Of a stretch of 12,583 nucleotides of DNA, positions 1 through 6,849 are shown piece after piece (within the stretch, counting starts at the first letter, position 1; each line of letters begins with the position of its first letter). Under the pieces are notes generated by a model. That model ran no database searches. It had not been told where the DNA came from and saw only the letters and a program-made list of their open reading frames with translations. Made by a program: the position numbers and the translations under genes. This stretch comes from an uncultured Limnohabitans sp. (lineage in GTDB: Bacteria; Pseudomonadota; Gammaproteobacteria; Burkholderiales; Burkholderiaceae_C): positions 1-12,583 of the forward strand of contig CALEYZ010000042.1 in assembly GCA_937928195.1 (NCBI GenBank). Reading direction: 5' to 3'.

Positions 1-2
1 TG

Positions 3-632
3 GACAATGGCTTGCTGTTGTTGCACCTGGGCATGTCGGGCAGTCTGAACTTTGCGCCGCAGCAGCCTGACCCCGGCCCGCACGACCACATGGACTTGCT
101 GACCGACCGGGGCACCTTGCGCCTGCACGACCCGCGCCGTTTTGGTGCGGTGGTCTGGGCCCCTGCCGAACAGTCACCGCAGGCGCAGAAGCTCCTGGGC
201 CACCTTGGAGTGGAGCCCCTGAACGGAAGCTTTGACGCCGCAGCGTTTCATGCCGCCTTGCGCCAGCGTTCGGCACCTCTCAAGCAGGTGCTGCTGGCGG
301 GCGACATTGTGGTGGGCGTGGGCAATATTTACGCATCCGAGGCACTGTTCATGGCGGGCATTCGCCCCACCACCAAGGCCAACAAAATTTCGCGCCCACG
401 CTCGGAGCGTCTGCATGCGGCCATCGTCGAAGTGCTGTCCCGTGCTGTGGAGCGGGGCGGCAGCAGTCTGCGCGACTTTGTGAGCGCTGAGGGCAAGACC
501 GGTTACTTTCAGCTGGAGGCCGCCGTGTATGGCCGCGCAGGCCAGCCCTGCCGTGTGTGCGACACCAGCATCCGTTCCATCGTGCAAGGCCAGCGCACCA
601 CTTTTTATTGCCCTACATGCCAGAAGAGCTGA
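3..632 (+). CDS. mutM: Formamidopyrimidine-DNA glycosylase (MutM/Fpg), 5' end outside window
   Basis: This is a bifunctional DNA glycosylase/AP lyase that excises 8-oxoguanine and formamidopyrimidines from oxidised DNA. The reading frame is already open at the window edge (D-N-G-L-L-L-L-H-L-G-M-S-G), so the N-terminus with the catalytic Pro2 and nearby Glu is missing. Visible landmarks, in order, are LGMSGSL (the family's gap-filling Met), HDPRRFG (the Arg and Phe that probe the lesion site), the helix-two-turn-helix with VGVGNIYASEALF, and a C-terminal zinc finger, CRVC...CPTC, with the conserved QRTTFYC strand. About 209 residues are present of a usual 270 or so. The gene overlaps the start of mutY by 16 nt, so the two are probably cotranscribed and translationally linked. 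The family call is very secure. Confidence 0.96.
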   Translation, partial: DNGLLLLHLGMSGSLNFAPQQPDPGPHDHMDLLTDRGTLRLHDPRRFGAVVWAPAEQSPQAQKLLGHLGVEPLNGSFDAAAFHAALRQRSAPLKQVLLAGDIVVGVGNIYASEALFMAGIRPTTKANKISRPRSERLHAAIVEVLSRAVERGGSSLRDFVSAEGKTGYFQLEAAVYGRAGQPCRVCDTSIRSIVQGQRTTFYCPTCQKS

Positions 633-1663
633 ACCTGCCGAAAGGCTTTGCCAAACGCATGGTGGACTGGCAGCGCAGCCAGGGCCGCCAGCACCTGCCC
701 TGGCAACACACCCGTGACCCTTACCGCGTCTGGCTGTCCGAGATCATGTTGCAGCAAACGCAGGTCAGCACCGTGCTGGACTACTACCCGCGTTTTTTGC
801 AACGCTTTCCAGACGTGGCCGCCTTGGCCGCCGCCCCGCAAGACGATGTGTTGGCGTTGTGGAGCGGCCTGGGTTACTACAGCCGCGCACGCAACCTGCA
901 CCGCTGCGCGCAAGACGTGGTGGCGCGGTTTGGGGGCGCGTTCCCACAATCGGCCGAACTGCTGGTGAGCCTGCCTGGCATTGGCCGGTCTACCGCTGCG
1001 GCAATTGCAGCATTCTGCTTTCACGAGCGCGTGTCGATTCTGGACGGCAACGTCAAGCGCGTGCTGACCCGCGTGCTGGGCTATGGCGCCGATCTGGCCG
1101 TGGCGGCCAGCGAACGAGAACTGTGGGCGCTGGCCGACCAACTTCTGCCAGCGCAGGCGAGCGATATGCCCGCCTATACCCAGTCGCTGATGGACCTGGG
1201 GGCGACCCTGTGCCAGCCGCGCAAGGCCCAGTGCGAGGCGTGCCCGGTGCAACAGCTGTGTGCAGCGCGGGCGCAGGGCCAGCCACTGGCCTACCCGATC
1301 AAAACCCGCAAACTCAAGCGCAGCAGCGCCACGCTCTGGCTGCTGTGGGCGGTGAATGCGCAAGGCCAGGTGTGGCTGCACAAGCGTGCAGCGCGCGGCA
1401 TCTGGGCAGGTTTGTTCAGCTTGCCGGTGTTTGACGATGAAGCGGCTTTGCTGGCCGCGTGCCCGAGAGCACGCACGCCACAGCACCTCGACCCCTGGAA
1501 ACATGTGTTGACCCACCGCGACCTGTACCTGCACCCGGTGCGGGTGGAGTTGCCCCGTGGTCTATCGCCGCAATCCGAAGGTCAATGGGTCAGCGCGCAA
1601 GACTGGCCGCAACTGGGCTTGCCTGCGCCGATACGGCTCTTGCTGGAGGGGCACAAGGGCTGA
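617..1663 (+). CDS. mutY: A/G-specific adenine DNA glycosylase MutY
   Basis: MutY removes adenine mispaired with 8-oxoguanine, complementing MutM in the GO repair system. The 348-residue protein has the full family layout. WLSEIMLQQTQV carries the catalytic Glu (about residue 42). The helix-hairpin-helix LPGIGRSTAAAI lies near 119-130. ILDGNVKRVLTR contains the catalytic Asp (about 143). The 4Fe-4S ligands are Cys199, 206, 209 and 215 with C-X6-C-X2-C-X5-C spacing. The C-terminal part resembles the NUDIX-like domain that recognises 8-oxoG. I chose the ATG at 617 because its FAKRMVDWQRSQGRQHLPWQ stretch matches the usual MutY N-terminus. There is no clear Shine-Dalgarno there, so translation may be coupled to mutM. 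An ATG at 659 is possible, and the longer frame from 557 only adds sequence inside mutM. Its stop codon directly abuts the convergent kynA stop. Confidence 0.95.
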   Translation: MPEELNLPKGFAKRMVDWQRSQGRQHLPWQHTRDPYRVWLSEIMLQQTQVSTVLDYYPRFLQRFPDVAALAAAPQDDVLALWSGLGYYSRARNLHRCAQDVVARFGGAFPQSAELLVSLPGIGRSTAAAIAAFCFHERVSILDGNVKRVLTRVLGYGADLAVAASERELWALADQLLPAQASDMPAYTQSLMDLGATLCQPRKAQCEACPVQQLCAARAQGQPLAYPIKTRKLKRSSATLWLLWAVNAQGQVWLHKRAARGIWAGLFSLPVFDDEAALLAACPRARTPQHLDPWKHVLTHRDLYLHPVRVELPRGLSPQSEGQWVSAQDWPQLGLPAPIRLLLEGHKG

Positions 1664-2578
1664 TCACAACTCCGTGCGCAGCGCCCAGATCTCGGGGAAC
1701 AGCACGGTGTCCAGCATCTTGCGCAGGTAACTGATGCCGCCGGTGCCACCTGTGCCGCGCTTGAAACCGATCACGCGCTCCACTGTGGTCAGGTGGCGAA
1801 AGCGCCAGAGGCGAAAGGCGTCTTCCAGGTCGGTCAGTTCTTCGCCCAGTTGGTACAGGTCCCAGTGCGACTTGGGATCGCGGTAAACCACCAGCCAGGC
1901 TTGTTCGACTTCCTTGCTGCTCGCATACGGCTCGCGCCAGTCGCGCTGGGTGTGGCTGGCAGGCACGGGTAGGCCGCGGCGTGCCAGCAGGCGCAAGCAT
2001 TCGTCGTACAGCGAAGGCGCCTGGTGCGCGGCCTGCACGATGGCGAGCAGGTCGGGCCGGTGGGCGTGAGGCTGCAGCATGGCGGCGTTTTTGTTGCCCA
2101 TCGCAAACTCGATGCAGCGGTATTGCCAGCTCTGAAAACCGCTGGACTGCGCCAGGTAGGGGCGAATGGCGCTGTATTCGGGCGGCGTCATGGTGGCCAG
2201 CACGTCCCAGGCATGCACCAGTTGCTCCATGATCTTGGAGACGCGGGCCAGCATCTTGAAGCCGTCGGGCAGGGCGTCATTGCGGACGCAGGCAATGGCC
2301 GCCTGCAACTCGTGCAGCATCAGCTTCATCCACAACTCACTGGTTTGGTGCTGCACGATGAACAGCATTTCATTGTGATCGGGCGACAAAGGTTTTTGCG
2401 CATTCAAAATGGCGTCGAGTTGCAAGTAGTCGCCATAGCTCATGGATTTGCTGAAATCCAGTTGCGCTTTTTCGTCTCGCACAATTTGAGCGGTGTTTGC
2501 ACCACTTGTTGCATCACCTGTTGCCTCTGATGAAGAGGATGGCGATGACGCGCTCGGATTGAAGGGGCATCCAGACAT
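1664..2578 (-). CDS. kynA: Tryptophan 2,3-dioxygenase KynA
   Basis: This haem enzyme opens the indole ring of L-tryptophan with O2 to give N-formylkynurenine, the first step of the kynurenine pathway. The 304-residue protein has the family signatures: YGDYLQLDAIL, HNEMLFIVQHQTSELW with the active-site His (about residue 77), GFQSWQYRCIEFAMGNKN, and RFRHLTTVERVIG with the proximal haem His (about 262), followed by GTGG. A Ser-rich, low-complexity N-terminal tail of about 30 residues precedes the core, as in many betaproteobacterial homologues. The ATG at 2578 is preceded by GAAAG at 8 nt spacing, and the gene starts 11 nt after the kynU stop, so it is the last gene of the operon. Odd point: the 3' two thirds is GC-rich with CTG leucines, while the first ~80 codons are lower in GC with TTG leucines (see findings). 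Confidence 0.96.
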   Translation of the reverse strand: MSGCPFNPSASSPSSSSEATGDATSGANTAQIVRDEKAQLDFSKSMSYGDYLQLDAILNAQKPLSPDHNEMLFIVQHQTSELWMKLMLHELQAAIACVRNDALPDGFKMLARVSKIMEQLVHAWDVLATMTPPEYSAIRPYLAQSSGFQSWQYRCIEFAMGNKNAAMLQPHAHRPDLLAIVQAAHQAPSLYDECLRLLARRGLPVPASHTQRDWREPYASSKEVEQAWLVVYRDPKSHWDLYQLGEELTDLEDAFRLWRFRHLTTVERVIGFKRGTGGTGGISYLRKMLDTVLFPEIWALRTEL

Positions 2579-2589
2579 AGGGGGTACTT

Positions 2590-3870
2590 TCAGGTCACTG
2601 CGTGTTTTTGTGAGAACTGGGCTTGCTGCCACTCTTGCGTGTCCATCACTTCTTTCAGGTGACGCACGGCATGCCACACATCGGCATAACCCAAGTACAA
2701 GGGCGTCAGGCCAAATCGCAAGATGTCTGGATGTTGTTGGCCGTCGCCGGCTCTGAAGTCCCCAATCACGCCGCGGGCGATGAGGGCTTGCGCGATGGCG
2801 TAGGCGCCATCGGCGCGTGTCAAACTCACTTGAGAGCCGCGCAAATCATCTTGCTCCGGTGTGGCAATGCCAAAGCCATGCCCACTGAGTTGCGTTTTGA
2901 CCAGCTGCATAAAGAGGCCAGTGAGGGCCAGGGATTTTTGGCGCAACGCCTGCATGCCGCCCAGCTTTTCTGCTTCTAAAAACGCATCCAAACCGGTGTC
3001 TAGCGCGGTCAAACTCAAGATGGGTTGCGTGCCGCATTGGTAACGCGTGATGCCTGCGGCCGGTTTGTAATCGGGTGTGAACTCAAACGGTGCAGCATGG
3101 CCCCACCAGCCACTTAAAGGTTGCCAGAAGCGATCGGTGTGCTTGGGGTGCACCCATACGAAGGCCGGTGCACCAGGGCCACCGTTCAAGTATTTGTAGC
3201 CACAGCCAACTGAAAAATCGGCATTCGCGCCATTCAAGTCAACAGGCACAGCGCCTGCGCTGTGTGCCAGATCCCAAACGGTCAATGCACCGACTGCATG
3301 TGCGGCGGCGGTCATGGCTTTCATGTTCAGCATGGCCCCTGTGCGGTAGTTCACATGCGTCAACATCAGCACAGCCACGTCTTTTTGGAGGGCGTCCTGA
3401 AGTTCTTCTGCCTCCACCAATTTGAGTTGATAACCGCGCTCCTTGCACAGTGCCTCTGCAATGTAGAGGTCGGTTGGAAAATTAGTGCGCTCACTCAGAA
3501 TGATGTTTTTTTCTGGGTGATCGGCCTTGGCAATTGACAGGGCGGCACTGAGCACTTTGAACAAGTTGATGGAGGTGCTGTCGGCGGCCACCACTTCATG
3601 GTCTTTGGCACCAATGAGTCGGGCAATTTTGTTGCCCACTTTCAAGGGCAGTTGAAACCAACCTGCGGTGTTCCAACTTTTGATCAAGTCATTGCCCCAT
3701 TCTTGTGCCACAGCTTGTGCCACGCGAGCAGGTGTGGCCTTGGGCAATACACCCAAAGAATTGCCATCCAAGTAAATCACGCCTTCGGGCACTTGAAACA
3801 AATCACGCAATGCGCGCAAGGGGTCTTGTTGGTCGAGTGCTTGGCAATCTGAAAGGGTTTGAGGTGTCAT
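2590..3870 (-). CDS. kynU: Kynureninase KynU
   Basis: KynU is a PLP-dependent hydrolase that cleaves L-kynurenine to anthranilate and L-alanine. The 426-residue protein is of normal family length. YLDGNSLG lies at about 33-40 and the conserved FPTD at about 131-134. WDLAHSAG contains the cofactor-binding Asp (about 200) and His (about 203). The PLP lysine sits in CGYKYLNGGPGAP (about residue 226). The Gly/Trp-rich SGWWGH segment and RFGLTPLYLGY near the end are also typical. The ATG at 3870 lies 2 nt after the kynB stop and has GAGAA at 8 nt spacing. A TTG two codons earlier (3876) overlaps the kynB stop and is less likely. It sits between kynB and kynA in an operon and acts in the cytoplasm. 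Confidence 0.96.
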   Translation of the reverse strand: MTPQTLSDCQALDQQDPLRALRDLFQVPEGVIYLDGNSLGVLPKATPARVAQAVAQEWGNDLIKSWNTAGWFQLPLKVGNKIARLIGAKDHEVVAADSTSINLFKVLSAALSIAKADHPEKNIILSERTNFPTDLYIAEALCKERGYQLKLVEAEELQDALQKDVAVLMLTHVNYRTGAMLNMKAMTAAAHAVGALTVWDLAHSAGAVPVDLNGANADFSVGCGYKYLNGGPGAPAFVWVHPKHTDRFWQPLSGWWGHAAPFEFTPDYKPAAGITRYQCGTQPILSLTALDTGLDAFLEAEKLGGMQALRQKSLALTGLFMQLVKTQLSGHGFGIATPEQDDLRGSQVSLTRADGAYAIAQALIARGVIGDFRAGDGQQHPDILRFGLTPLYLGYADVWHAVRHLKEVMDTQEWQQAQFSQKHAVT

Positions 3871-3872
3871 GT

Positions 3873-4499
3873 TCAAAGTTCTCGAAGGATGGCGCGCACC
3901 GGACTGGCGTCCGCGCTCATGAGTTTGAGGGGCAGGGCGATCAGTTCGTAATCGCCTTGCTCAATGTGATCAAGCTGTAGATTCTCCAGCACGCGCATGT
4001 TGCGCTGCCGAATTACTTGATGGCTGTCCAATGTTTTGCTGTCTGCCGGATCGATGCTGGCGCTGTCGATGCCTATCAATTTAACTCCCATGTCAGCCAG
4101 AGCCGTCAGGGTGTCAGGTGCAAACGCGGTGAGTTGATTGTCAAATGCGTGTGCTGGGAACTTGTCGTAGGTTCTCACCAAGACGCGTTCGGGCAAGTTG
4201 TCCAGTTGATGCGCCAAGTGCTGCAGCGTGATGAGTGGGCCGACACCTATGGCGTGGAACACGCGACAGGGCCCGATAAAAGTTTGCAAATCAACTTGGC
4301 CAATGGCCAAGCCTGCAGGGTCGTAGTGCAAGGGCGCGTCGGCGTGCGAACCCACATGCGGTGACAACGTGATGGCGCTGACATTCACGGGGCATTGCGG
4401 CGAAATTTGCGCCGACCAATTCAGCTGGAAAGGCGTGTCGCCCGGAAAGACCGGGCTACCGACATCGATGGGTGGGGATATGTCCCAAATTTTTTTCAT
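3873..4499 (-). CDS. kynB: Kynurenine formamidase KynB
   Basis: KynB hydrolyses N-formyl-L-kynurenine to L-kynurenine and formate, the step between KynA and KynU. It belongs to the metal-dependent cyclase family. The 208-residue protein starts with KKIWDISPPI and FPGDTPFQ, and carries the metal-binding cluster HVGSHADAPLHYD with His48, His52, Asp54 and His58 (positions approximate). IGIDSASIDPADS and EQGDYELIALPL are further family blocks. The start is uncertain. The ATG at 4499 fits typical homologues but has no usable Shine-Dalgarno. A TTG at 4508, adding M-R-L, has GAGGG at 8 nt spacing. It is first of the kyn genes and starts 69 nt after the phosphoesterase stop. Function is secure, and only the first three codons are in doubt. 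Confidence 0.94.
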   Translation of the reverse strand: MKKIWDISPPIDVGSPVFPGDTPFQLNWSAQISPQCPVNVSAITLSPHVGSHADAPLHYDPAGLAIGQVDLQTFIGPCRVFHAIGVGPLITLQHLAHQLDNLPERVLVRTYDKFPAHAFDNQLTAFAPDTLTALADMGVKLIGIDSASIDPADSKTLDSHQVIRQRNMRVLENLQLDHIEQGDYELIALPLKLMSADASPVRAILREL

Positions 4500-4521
4500 G
4501 AGGCGCAAAGATAGCGCCCTC
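4500..4521 (-). promoter_or_regulatory. Hairpin and Shine-Dalgarno just upstream of kynB
   Basis: Read on the minus strand, GAGGGCGC (4521-4514) can pair with GCGCCTC (4506-4500) around a 7-nt loop, giving a 7-bp stem with one bulged G. The stem ends at the base before the kynB ATG. The 5' arm holds the only good Shine-Dalgarno (GAGGG), which is correctly spaced for a TTG at 4508 but too far (17 nt) from the ATG. There is no T-run, so it does not look like a terminator. A role in kynB translation control is inference. Confidence 0.4.
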
Positions 4522-4568
4522 AGAAATTAATGGTGTCGGTTATATCCAACAGATGCAAAAAATTCCGC

Positions 4569-6131
4569 TTATTGCAACGCATGGGTGAGATTGCCCATGC
4601 CCTTGCGAACGCCTGGCAAGGGGTCCAATTTAAAGCGCTCTGTCACAAACTTCAAAATGGACGTGGTGTCGTAAACGTTTGAATCAATGAACCCCTTTTT
4701 CACGCTGGGACCAATCAGCAAGGCTGGAACTCGGGTACCTGGACCAAAGGCATCGCTGAAGCCTGGGCCCGTAGGAGGTGGGACGTGGTCCCAATAGCCG
4801 CCATTTTCGTCATAGGTCACGACCACCAACATGTTTTTCCATTGCGCACTGGCTTTGAGTTTGTGCAAGACGCTGTCGATGTGGCTGTCACCCGATTGCA
4901 CATCTGTGTAACTCGGGTGTTGTGTTTGCATGCCAACGGGTTTGTAAAAGCTCACCGCAGGCAATGTGCCTTTTTCGATGTCGCTTAAAAAGTCTTCGCC
5001 ATCTTTCATGTGCTTGGCCCTGGCTGAAGTGCCTGGTGCGTAATTGGCAAAGTAGTTGAATGGCTGATGGTGAGGCTGAAAATTGGGTGCGCCATTGGCT
5101 TTGGAATAAATCACTTTTCTTTCAGCGCTGGGTTCTTGCATACCGTCGGCCAAGGCTTGATGGAAGCCACCGGCATACCAGGCCCAAGAAACACCCTTGT
5201 CATTCAATCGATCACCAATTGTGGGCAAGGTTTGAGGTGGCAAAGCCACCTGCAATTTGCCACCCCAGCGGATGCCTTCAGGGTCTGCCAATGTTCTCAG
5301 GCCCTTGGGAGATGGCGGAATGGCGCTGGGTTGAAAAGGAGGTTGTGTGGTGTTGACCGAATTGCCCTCTGGGTCAATTTGAACACCGCCGCCACTGAAG
5401 ACTTTGACAGCACCGACATTGGCAGAGGGCGATCCTGGCATCTTGAGCAGTTTGCCTTGGGTGTCCAGCTGAATGTCCATGTCTTTGGGGGCATTCAGAT
5501 GCTTGGGGGTGCACGCACAAACCAACCACAAGTGATTGAGGTAAGAGCCCCCATAAGCACCCATGAAAAAGTTGTCGGCCAGTGTGTAGTCTTTGGCCCA
5601 TTGCCACAACTTCATGCCTTCGCCGCTGTAATAACCCATGACCCAGCCACCGGCGTTGGACATGGCTGCAAACAAGTTGTTCTTGCCGCCGTTGATTTGT
5701 TCTTTGTTGTGAAAGAAGGCATGGACCCCACTGGGTGTCAGGTCGGTTAACTTTTTGTTGAGGGGCGGTGCATCGATTTGAAAAGGACCGTTGGGCAACT
5801 CTGGAAAGCTAGGGTCGGGGTTGCCGTGTCTGTCAAACACCTTCAAAGTCTTCAGGGCTTGGCCATCATGGTCGAGTTGAAGCTTCTGTTCTGCCGTGGC
5901 TTTGTCGATGCCGTTGGCCCCTGGAAACTTGCCGTACAGGTTGTCAAAGCTGTGGTTCTCAGCGTAGATCACCACCACATGCTCAATCTTGTTCATGGCC
6001 TGTGAGCCTGGGGTTTGCGCTAGGGCTGAGCCAGCGATAGTTGCGCTTGAAAGCAGCAGCAGTGCGGAACGAAGGAGGTGCGTTGAATGAAAAAGACGCG
6101 GAATTGGCTTGATGGTTAATGCAGGTTTCAT
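4569..6131 (-). CDS. Exported phosphoesterase, AcpA acid phosphatase/phospholipase C family
   Basis: This is a periplasmic or secreted phosphoesterase of the alkaline-phosphatase-like PF04185 group, which includes bacterial phospholipase C and Francisella AcpA acid phosphatase. The 520-residue protein has an N-terminal signal peptide: a basic start, the hydrophobic run LLRSALLLLSSATIAG, and a likely cut after SALAQ near residue 39. The catalytic landmarks fit AcpA: Glu58-Asn59 in YAENHSFDNLYG, a candidate nucleophile Ser196 in YGGSYLNHLW, and the metal-binding Asp441-Glu442 in VTYDENGGYWDHV. The residue-to-residue assignment to AcpA is from memory. The exact substrate (phosphomonoester or phospholipid) cannot be read from sequence. 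It lies divergent to modB with 37 nt between starts, and 69 nt upstream of kynB on the same strand, so read-through into the kyn genes is possible. Confidence 0.88.
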   Translation of the reverse strand: MKPALTIKPIPRLFHSTHLLRSALLLLSSATIAGSALAQTPGSQAMNKIEHVVVIYAENHSFDNLYGKFPGANGIDKATAEQKLQLDHDGQALKTLKVFDRHGNPDPSFPELPNGPFQIDAPPLNKKLTDLTPSGVHAFFHNKEQINGGKNNLFAAMSNAGGWVMGYYSGEGMKLWQWAKDYTLADNFFMGAYGGSYLNHLWLVCACTPKHLNAPKDMDIQLDTQGKLLKMPGSPSANVGAVKVFSGGGVQIDPEGNSVNTTQPPFQPSAIPPSPKGLRTLADPEGIRWGGKLQVALPPQTLPTIGDRLNDKGVSWAWYAGGFHQALADGMQEPSAERKVIYSKANGAPNFQPHHQPFNYFANYAPGTSARAKHMKDGEDFLSDIEKGTLPAVSFYKPVGMQTQHPSYTDVQSGDSHIDSVLHKLKASAQWKNMLVVVTYDENGGYWDHVPPPTGPGFSDAFGPGTRVPALLIGPSVKKGFIDSNVYDTTSILKFVTERFKLDPLPGVRKGMGNLTHALQ

Positions 6132-6168
6132 CAGCGAATTCTAGAGACTTCGTCGTAAACTTGCACAC

Positions 6169-6849
6169 ATGAATTTGTCGCCCGAATCTTGGCAAGCCAT
6201 TCAATTGACTTTGGCCTTGGCCACCTCAACCACGGTGTTATTGTTGGTCTTGGCCACGCCATTGGCTTGGTGGTTGTCGCAAACACAATCGGCATGGCGC
6301 GCGCCAATTCATGCGCTGGTGACTTTGCCTTTGGTGTTGCCGCCTTCGGTTTTGGGTTTCTACATGCTGATTTTGATGGGACCTCAGGGGCCTTTAGGCC
6401 AGTTCACACAGGCCATGGGGTGGGGCTTGTTGTCGTTCACTTTCACGGGACTTCTCATTGGCTCCATCTTGTTTTCATTGCCCTTTGCGGTACAGCCTTT
6501 GCAGCATGCTTTTGAGGTCATCGGCAAACGGCCCATGGAAGTGGCAGCTACTTTGCGGGCCAGTCCATTGGACGCATTCTTCTCAGTGGCTTTGCCCATG
6601 GCCAAACCAGGCATGGTGACAGCTGCCATTTTGAGTTTTGCCCATACCGTGGGCGAGTTTGGTGTGGTGCTGATGATTGGCGGCAACATTCCTGGCAAGA
6701 CACGTGTGGTGTCGACAGAAATTTATGGTCATGTTGAAGCCATGGAATATGCCCAAGCCCATGTGTTGGCAGGCGGCATGTTGGTCTTCTCTTTTGGCGT
6801 GCTGTTGGCTTTGGCCTTGATGAATCGCCGTCAAAGGCCGGTGGTATGA
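6169..6849 (+). CDS. modB: Molybdate ABC transporter permease ModB
   Basis: This is the inner-membrane permease of a molybdate importer, forming a dimer that docks on ModC. The 226-residue protein has about five to six hydrophobic segments. LPLVLPPSVLGFYML matches the ModB signature. The EAA loop, EVAATLRASPLDAFFSVALP (about 124-143), is the ATPase contact. The C-terminal block GEFGVVLMIGGNIPGKTRVVS also matches ModB. Its length fits ModB rather than the longer CysT or CysW of the same superfamily. The ATG at 6169 follows a leader with no strong Shine-Dalgarno. The modC start codon overlaps its stop (ATGA), so the two are translationally coupled. No modA precedes it: the upstream neighbour is a divergent phosphoesterase. 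Confidence 0.93.
   Translation: MNLSPESWQAIQLTLALATSTTVLLLVLATPLAWWLSQTQSAWRAPIHALVTLPLVLPPSVLGFYMLILMGPQGPLGQFTQAMGWGLLSFTFTGLLIGSILFSLPFAVQPLQHAFEVIGKRPMEVAATLRASPLDAFFSVALPMAKPGMVTAAILSFAHTVGEFGVVLMIGGNIPGKTRVVSTEIYGHVEAMEYAQAHVLAGGMLVFSFGVLLALALMNRRQRPVV

Noticed and set aside
557..616. Upstream extension of mutY by 20 codons
   Set aside because: The extra residues lie inside the mutM zinc-finger coding region and do not match MutY N-termini. The ATG at 617 fits the family better.
605..1534. A 309-codon open frame on the minus strand opposite mutY
   Set aside because: It lies wholly antisense to a secure mutY in GC-rich DNA, where long antisense frames are common. Its composition (rich in Gln, His, Arg, Ala) resembles no family I know.
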